Below are positions 59,674 to 64,000 of a stretch of 64,000 nt of DNA, piece after piece. The first letter of the stretch is position 1; each line of letters opens with the position of its first letter. A model generated the notes under the pieces. That model searched no databases and was not told the DNA's origin. It worked only from the letters and a program-made list of their open reading frames with translations. Position numbers and translations under genes: made by a program. Origin of the DNA: Holtiella tumoricola (GTDB taxonomy: Bacteria > Bacillota > Clostridia > Lachnospirales > Cellulosilyticaceae); the NCBI RefSeq assembly GCF_027857615.1, contig NZ_JAQIFT010000046.1, positions 62,001-126,000 on the forward strand, written 5' to 3'.

Positions 59674-60216
59674 TTATTTTTTACCTGTTTTACCTACTTT
59701 ACGTCTGATTACTTCATCAACGTACTTAATACCTTTACCTTTGTATGGCTCTGGTGGACGTTTTGAACGGATATCAGCAGCAAATTGGCCAACTTGTTCT
59801 TTATTGATACCTGCAACAGTGATTTTGTTATTACCTTCCATTGTTGTTGTGATACCTTCTGGATCTTCCATTTCTACTGGGTGAGAGTATCCTAATGAAA
59901 GAATTAATTTTGTTCCTTGTTTTTGTGCTCTGTAACCAACACCATTAATTTCTAACACTTTAGTGTAACCATTAGATACACCTTCGATCATGTTAGCAAT
60001 AAGTGTTCTAGTTAAACCATGAAGAGCTTTATTTCTTTTTAAATCATTTGGTCTAGTAACAACCACTTGATTTTCTTCGATCGCAATGTTCATTGCACTG
60101 TCAAATGATTTTGTTAATGTTCCTTTAGGACCTTTAACTTCTACAACGTTAGCTTCGCTAACTGTAATAGTTACGCCTGCTGGAATCACAACTGGTAATC
60201 TACCAATACGTGACAT
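59674..60216 (-). CDS. rplF: 50S ribosomal protein uL6
   Basis: A two-domain protein at the factor-binding site: RIGRLPVVIPAGVTI starts it, VEVKGPKGTLTKSF marks domain 1, and FAADIRSKRPPEPYKGKGIK the family C-terminal motif. 180 residues. Confidence 0.97.
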   Translation of the reverse strand: MSRIGRLPVVIPAGVTITVSEANVVEVKGPKGTLTKSFDSAMNIAIEENQVVVTRPNDLKRNKALHGLTRTLIANMIEGVSNGYTKVLEINGVGYRAQKQGTKLILSLGYSHPVEMEDPEGITTTMEGNNKITVAGINKEQVGQFAADIRSKRPPEPYKGKGIKYVDEVIRRKVGKTGKK

Positions 60217-60246
60217 GCTCGCACCTCCTTAAACTTTTGCTGTTTA

Positions 60247-60648
60247 TTACCAAATAAATGCTATAACTTCTCCACCAACATTAAGTTTTCTAGCTTCTTT
60301 ATCAGCTATAACACCTTTGTTAGTTGAAATAATTGCTGTACCAAGTCCACCTAAAACTTTTGGTAAGTTTTCTGAGTCAGCGTATACACGAAGACCTGGT
60401 TTAGAGATTCTTTTGATCCCTGAAATAACTTTTTCGTTTTTATCTTTACCGTATTTAAGAGTTATACGGATAGTTTCTTTAACACCATCAGCTGTTACAT
60501 CATAAGCTTTGATGTATCCTTCATTTAATAAGATCTCAGCAATCGCTTTTTTCATTTTAGAAGATGGAACTTCTACTGTATCGTGTTTAGCCACGTTAGC
60601 GTTTCTGATTCTTGTTAACATATCTGCAATTGGATCGCTCATCATCAT
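60247..60648 (-). CDS. rpsH: 30S ribosomal protein uS8
   Basis: A central-domain 16S rRNA binder: DPIADMLTRIRNANVAKHD and the late LGGLGTAIISTNKGVIADKE. 133 residues. Three Met codons in a row start it; the first has the best spacing from GGAGG. Confidence 0.96.
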   Translation of the reverse strand: MMMSDPIADMLTRIRNANVAKHDTVEVPSSKMKKAIAEILLNEGYIKAYDVTADGVKETIRITLKYGKDKNEKVISGIKRISKPGLRVYADSENLPKVLGGLGTAIISTNKGVIADKEARKLNVGGEVIAFIW

Positions 60649-60671
60649 AATTCGTTACCTCCTTTCTGGTA

Positions 60672-60857
60672 TTACCAGCTTGCTTTTTTAACGCCTGGAA
60701 TTTGACCTTTATATGCTAATTCTCTAAAGCAAATACGACAAATACCATATTTTCTAATGTACGCATGTGGACGTCCACAAATGCGACATCTGCTGTATTC
60801 TTGAGTTGAAAATTTAGCAGGTCTAGCTTGCTTAACTTTCATAGATGTTTTTGCCAT
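60672..60857 (-). CDS. rpsZ: 30S ribosomal protein uS14, zinc form
   Basis: The short type-Z S14: C24 and C27 (SRCRICGRPHAYIRKYG), C40 and C43 (ICRICFRE) bind zinc. 61 residues ending in GQIPGVKKASW. It takes the standard place between rplE and rpsH. Confidence 0.96.
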   Translation of the reverse strand: MAKTSMKVKQARPAKFSTQEYSRCRICGRPHAYIRKYGICRICFRELAYKGQIPGVKKASW

Positions 60858-60869
60858 GTGATACCCTCC

Positions 60870-61409
60870 TTATTTTTGGAATGGCATTCCGAATTGTCTT
60901 AACAGTTCACGAGATTCTTCATCTGTTTTAGCTGTTGTAACAATAATAACGTCCATACCACGAACTTTATCGATTTTATCATACTCGATTTCTGGGAAAA
61001 TAATTTGTTCTTTAATACCTAATGAATAGTTACCACGACCATCGAAAGCTGTAGCACTAACACCACGGAAGTCACGTACACGTGGAAGTGCTAAGTTAAC
61101 TAAACGATCAAGGAATTCATACATTTTTTCGCCACGAAGAGTTACTTTACATCCGATTGGCATACCTTCACGAAGTTTGAAAGCAGCAACTGATTTTTTA
61201 GCTCTTGTAGTAACAGCTTTTTGACCAGAAATTTTTTCCATATCGCCAATAGCATTTTCTAATACTTTAGCATTGTCTTTCGCTTCACCAACACCCATGT
61301 TGATTACGATTTTTTCGATTTTTGGAGCTTGAAGTTTGTTTTTGTATCCAAACTTTTCTACCATTGCATCGATGATTTGTTCATTGTACATATCTTTTAA
61401 TCTACTCAT
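60870..61409 (-). CDS. rplE: 50S ribosomal protein uL5
   Basis: A 5S rRNA-binding protein that contacts P-site tRNA. IVINMGVGEAKDNAKVLENA, KSVAAFKLREGMPIGCKVTL and RDFRGVSATAFDGRGNYSLG are diagnostic. 179 residues. Confidence 0.97.
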   Translation of the reverse strand: MSRLKDMYNEQIIDAMVEKFGYKNKLQAPKIEKIVINMGVGEAKDNAKVLENAIGDMEKISGQKAVTTRAKKSVAAFKLREGMPIGCKVTLRGEKMYEFLDRLVNLALPRVRDFRGVSATAFDGRGNYSLGIKEQIIFPEIEYDKIDKVRGMDVIIVTTAKTDEESRELLRQFGMPFQK

Positions 61410-61433
61410 AGTTTAACGTCCTCCTTTCGCCAA

Positions 61434-61745
61434 TTAGTCAATTACAGAACGACCGTTTTTAGTAATTGCTACACGAACTTTTTTGTCATCTTTGATTTCT
61501 ACGCCTAAACGAGCTGGAGCTCCGTTTAAAGAGTACATAACGTTTGAAATGTGAATTGGGAATTCTTTTTCAATACGTCCACCTTGACCCATTGCGTTAG
61601 GTTTTTGATGTTTGAAACCTTGGTTAACACCGTCAACTAATACACGTCCATTTTTACGATCGATGAAAGTGATATTGCCTTCTTTACCTTTATCTTTACC
61701 AGCAATAACGATTACTCTATCGCCTTTTTTTAACTTAGTTTTCAT
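61434..61745 (-). CDS. rplX: 50S ribosomal protein uL24
   Basis: An assembly initiator with a KOW motif: KLKKGDRVIVIAGKDKGKEG. The middle GVNQGFKHQKPNAMGQGGRI and end NGRSVID are typical. 103 residues. Confidence 0.96.
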   Translation of the reverse strand: MKTKLKKGDRVIVIAGKDKGKEGNITFIDRKNGRVLVDGVNQGFKHQKPNAMGQGGRIEKEFPIHISNVMYSLNGAPARLGVEIKDDKKVRVAITKNGRSVID

Positions 61746-61758
61746 GTCTTACACCTCC

Positions 61759-62127
61759 TTATAGAACTTCTGGAGCAAGTGATAAGATTTTTGTAAATTT
61801 CTTATCTCTTAATTCTCTCGCAACTGGTCCAAAGATACGAGTTCCTCTTGGGTTTTTATCTTCTTTGATGATAACAGCAGCGTTTTCATCAAATCTAATG
61901 TAAGATCCATCTGGTCTTCTGATTTCTTTTACAGTACGTACTACTACAGCCTTAACAACATCACCTTTTTTAACAACGCCACCTGGTGTTGCATCTTTAA
62001 CTGTAGCAACAATAATATCGCCAACACCTGCATATCTTCTTGTAGAGCCACCTAATACGCGGATACAAAGAATTTCCTTAGCTCCTGTATTGTCTGCTAC
62101 TCTTAATCTACTTTCTTGTTGGATCAT
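61759..62127 (-). CDS. rplN: 50S ribosomal protein uL14
   Basis: An intersubunit bridge protein: MIQQESRLRVADNTGAKEIL, RYAGVGDIIVATVKDATPGG and GTRIFGPVARELRDKKFTKI. 122 residues. Confidence 0.97.
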   Translation of the reverse strand: MIQQESRLRVADNTGAKEILCIRVLGGSTRRYAGVGDIIVATVKDATPGGVVKKGDVVKAVVVRTVKEIRRPDGSYIRFDENAAVIIKEDKNPRGTRIFGPVARELRDKKFTKILSLAPEVL

Positions 62128-62158
62128 GAGAAGTGCCCTCCTTTCAAGATTACTAAAC

Positions 62159-62416
62159 TTATTTTACTTTTTCTACGATTTCAACAAGTCTAAAACGCTT
62201 TGACTTGGATAATGGTCTTGTTTCCATTACTCTTACACGGTCACCGATTTCACATTCATTGTTTTCATCATGTGCATGAAGTTTGTATGTTTTTTTGATG
62301 ATTTTTCCGTAAAGAGGATGTTTTACATTATTAACTACGGCAACAGTAATAGTTTTGTCCATTTTGTTGCTAACTACGTTACCTACAAATGTTTTACGTA
62401 AATTTCTTTCTGCCAC
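62159..62416 (-). CDS. rpsQ: 30S ribosomal protein uS17
   Basis: An OB-fold protein: RKTFVGNVVSNKMDKTITVA, HDENNECEIGDRVRVMETRP and LSKSKRFRLVEIVEK. 85 residues, normal length. Confidence 0.96.
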   Translation of the reverse strand: MAERNLRKTFVGNVVSNKMDKTITVAVVNNVKHPLYGKIIKKTYKLHAHDENNECEIGDRVRVMETRPLSKSKRFRLVEIVEKVK

Positions 62417-62434
62417 GATTTCTCCTCCTCTCTA

Positions 62435-62638
62435 TTACACTGCTTGTTTTTGTGTAATAATAGTTTGAATACGCGCAATGTTTTTTCTAACATCTTTAAT
62501 TCTTGCTGTATTATCTAATTGGTTGGTAGCGTTTTGGAATCTTAAGTTGAAAAGTTCTTTTTTCGCATTCACCAATTCGATATTTAATTCTTCAGCTGAT
62601 TTTGCTCTTAAATCTTCTAAGAATGCTTTAGTTTTCAC
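62435..62638 (-). CDS. rpmC: 50S ribosomal protein uL29
   Basis: A small two-helix protein at the exit tunnel, docking site for SRP and trigger factor: FLEDLRAKSAEELNIELVNA and LFNLRFQNATNQLDNTARIK. I start at the GTG at 62636-62638, six bases from AGGTG, giving 67 residues; an in-frame ATG at 62644 is possible but too close to the site. It overlaps the end of rplP. Confidence 0.93.
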   Translation of the reverse strand: MKTKAFLEDLRAKSAEELNIELVNAKKELFNLRFQNATNQLDNTARIKDVRKNIARIQTIITQKQAV

Positions 62639-63068
62639 TACCATCACCTGCCATTTCTTGTTCAGCACGAGATACGATCTTACATTTCATTGGTAATTTG
62701 TGAATTGCAAGTCTTAACGCTTCTCTTGCTACTTCTTCTGCTACTCCTGATAATTCGAACATAACACGTCCTGGTTTTACTACTGCTACCCAGTATTCTG
62801 TTGAACCTTTACCAGAACCCATGCGTGTTTCAGCTGGTTTAGCTGTTACTGGTTTATCTGGGAAGATTTTGATCCATACTTTACCACCACGTTTGATATG
62901 ACGAGTCATAGCGATACGAGCAGATTCGATTTGGTTAGATCTAACCCAACCTGGTTCCATTGCAACGATACCGAATTCACCATAAGTGATTTTATTTCCA
63001 CGGGTAGCTTGGCCTTTCATACGTCCACGGAACTGTTTACGACGTTTTACTCTTTTAGGCATTAACAT
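62628..63068 (-). CDS. rplP: 50S ribosomal protein uL16
   Basis: It lies at the A site near the peptidyl transferase centre: MLMPKRVKRRKQFRGRMKGQ, TYGEFGIVAMEPGWVRSNQI, RMGSGKGSTEYWVAVVKPGR. 146 residues. Its start overlaps the rpsC stop codon in TAATG and its end overlaps rpmC. Confidence 0.97.
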   Translation of the reverse strand: MLMPKRVKRRKQFRGRMKGQATRGNKITYGEFGIVAMEPGWVRSNQIESARIAMTRHIKRGGKVWIKIFPDKPVTAKPAETRMGSGKGSTEYWVAVVKPGRVMFELSGVAEEVAREALRLAIHKLPMKCKIVSRAEQEMAGDGSEN

Positions 63069-63727
63069 TAGTTATCGCTCCCTTCCTTTTTAACTTTTTG
63101 AGGAAGTACTTCTCCTTTGTACATCCATACTTTAACACCGATTTTACCGTATGTTGTATCTGCTTCAGCAAATCCATACTCGATATCAGCTCTTAATGTT
63201 TGAAGTGGAATAGTACCTTCTGAATATTGTTCTGTACGTGCCATTTCAGCACCACCTAAACGACCTGCACATGCAACTTTGATACCTTTAGCACCGAATT
63301 TTTGAGCTTTACCGATTGCTTGTTTCATAGCACGACGGAAAGATACACGGTTTTCTAATTGTAATGCAATGTTTTCTGCTGTTAATTGAGCAGATGTTTC
63401 TGGTCTTTTAACTTCAACAATGTTGATAGAAACTTTTGATGTTGTAAGTTTTTCTACTTCTTTACGAAGTGCATCAATTGATGCTCCACCTTTACCGATT
63501 ACGATACCAGGTTTTGATGTATGAACATGAATTCTTACACGTTTTGACATTCTTTCGATATCGATTTTATCGATGCCAGCACTGTAAAGTTTCTTTTTGA
63601 TATATTTTCTAATTTTATCATCTTCTACTAGGTAGTTAGCAAAGTCTGCTTTATCTGCGTACCATTTAGCACTCCAGTCTTTGATAACTCCTACTCTTAA
63701 TCCATGAGGATTTACTTTTTGACCCAT
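63068..63727 (-). CDS. rpsC: 30S ribosomal protein uS3
   Basis: An mRNA-entry-channel protein with a KH domain: GQKVNPHGLRVGVIKDWSAK, HTSKPGIVIGKGGASIDALR (GKGG loop), and AGRLGGAEMARTEQYSEGTI in the C-terminal domain. 219 residues. Confidence 0.97.
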   Translation of the reverse strand: MGQKVNPHGLRVGVIKDWSAKWYADKADFANYLVEDDKIRKYIKKKLYSAGIDKIDIERMSKRVRIHVHTSKPGIVIGKGGASIDALRKEVEKLTTSKVSINIVEVKRPETSAQLTAENIALQLENRVSFRRAMKQAIGKAQKFGAKGIKVACAGRLGGAEMARTEQYSEGTIPLQTLRADIEYGFAEADTTYGKIGVKVWMYKGEVLPQKVKKEGSDN

Positions 63728-63738
63728 ACCGAACCTCC

Positions 63739-64000
63739 TTATCTCTCATTTACTACCACAGTAATGTGGCTTGTTTGTTTTAGGATGCTGTAAGCACGAC
63801 CTTGAGCACGAGGACGGATTCTCTTAAGAGTTGGTCCTTGAGTTGCGTATGCTTCTTCAACAAATAGTTTGCTTACGTCCATACCATTGTTATGTTCTGC
63901 GTTAGCAATAGCTGATTTTAATACTTTTTCGATAACATCAGCAGCGTATCTTGGTGTGTAAGCTAAGATAGCAAGTGCTGTTTGTACATCTTTACCTTTG
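63739..64000 (-). CDS. rplV: 50S ribosomal protein uL22 (C-terminal part)
   Basis: The last 87 codons of L22 are readable before the right window edge: KGKDVQTALAILAYTPRYAA, SAIANAEHNNGMDVSKLFVE, then GPTLKRIRPRAQGRAYSILK and the end HITVVVNER. RAQGRAYSI is the tunnel-lining hairpin region. The start lies outside the window. It sits upstream of rpsC as in the S10-spc operon. Confidence 0.95.
   Translation of the reverse strand, partial: KGKDVQTALAILAYTPRYAADVIEKVLKSAIANAEHNNGMDVSKLFVEEAYATQGPTLKRIRPRAQGRAYSILKQTSHITVVVNER

Overview
The window reads as a low-GC, Gram-positive chromosome from the Clostridia, most like Lachnospirales/Cellulosilyticum relatives. The grounds are AT-rich intergenic DNA, strong AGGAGG ribosome binding sites, the Firmicutes order of the S10/spc/alpha ribosomal block, a zinc-type S14, an L17 with a central insertion, and a CsaB-type cell-wall pyruvyl transferase. 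The genus is an inference. Most genes lie on the minus strand.

Region 1 (1-15.4 kb). A de novo NAD operon (nadA-nadB-nadC) with a probable NAD-repressor site is followed by genes that together resemble the flavin-based extracellular electron transfer (EET) locus of Listeria: a polyprenyl diphosphate synthase, a type II NADH dehydrogenase fused to a DoxX-like membrane domain, a small FMN-binding lipoprotein with a flavinylation motif, and an ApbE-type flavin transferase lipoprotein. Then come SppA, an exported SH3 protein and a polar amino acid ABC importer. Two mosaic non-coding elements of about 750 bp with terminal inverted repeats bracket this block. Part of their sequence is in opposite orientation, so the 11 kb between them could in principle invert.

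Region 2 (15.4-31.3 kb). Transketolase; an unusual protein with three AP2-like repeats and a degenerate HNH-like core; a PurK-like ATP-grasp protein; a rhomboid-like membrane protein ending in a zinc ribbon. A minus-strand envelope operon follows: CdaR-type regulator, ftsE, ftsX, coiled-coil M23 peptidase, two S41 proteases (one catalytically dead) and a polytopic membrane protein. A RAYT-type (Y1 transposase) element with perfect 17-bp inverted repeats sits exactly between a stop codon and the next Shine-Dalgarno sequence of this operon. An orphan MsmX/UgpC-type sugar-import ATPase ends the region.

Region 3 (31.5-46.4 kb). Cell-envelope polymer genes (TagA-type glycosyltransferase, CsaB, DUF5693 protein, exported phosphodiester glycosidase, two LytR-CpsA-Psr ligases), then endonuclease IV, a short-chain dehydrogenase, and a MarR/MATE efflux pair.

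Region 4 (46.5-64 kb). rplM-rpsI with a consensus promoter and probable L13 leader, truA, the ECF transporter core (ecfA1-ecfA2-ecfT), and the spc/alpha ribosomal operon from a truncated rplV to rplQ, including secY, adk, map, infA, rpmJ and rpoA. I see no CRISPR arrays, tRNAs, rRNAs or prophage.
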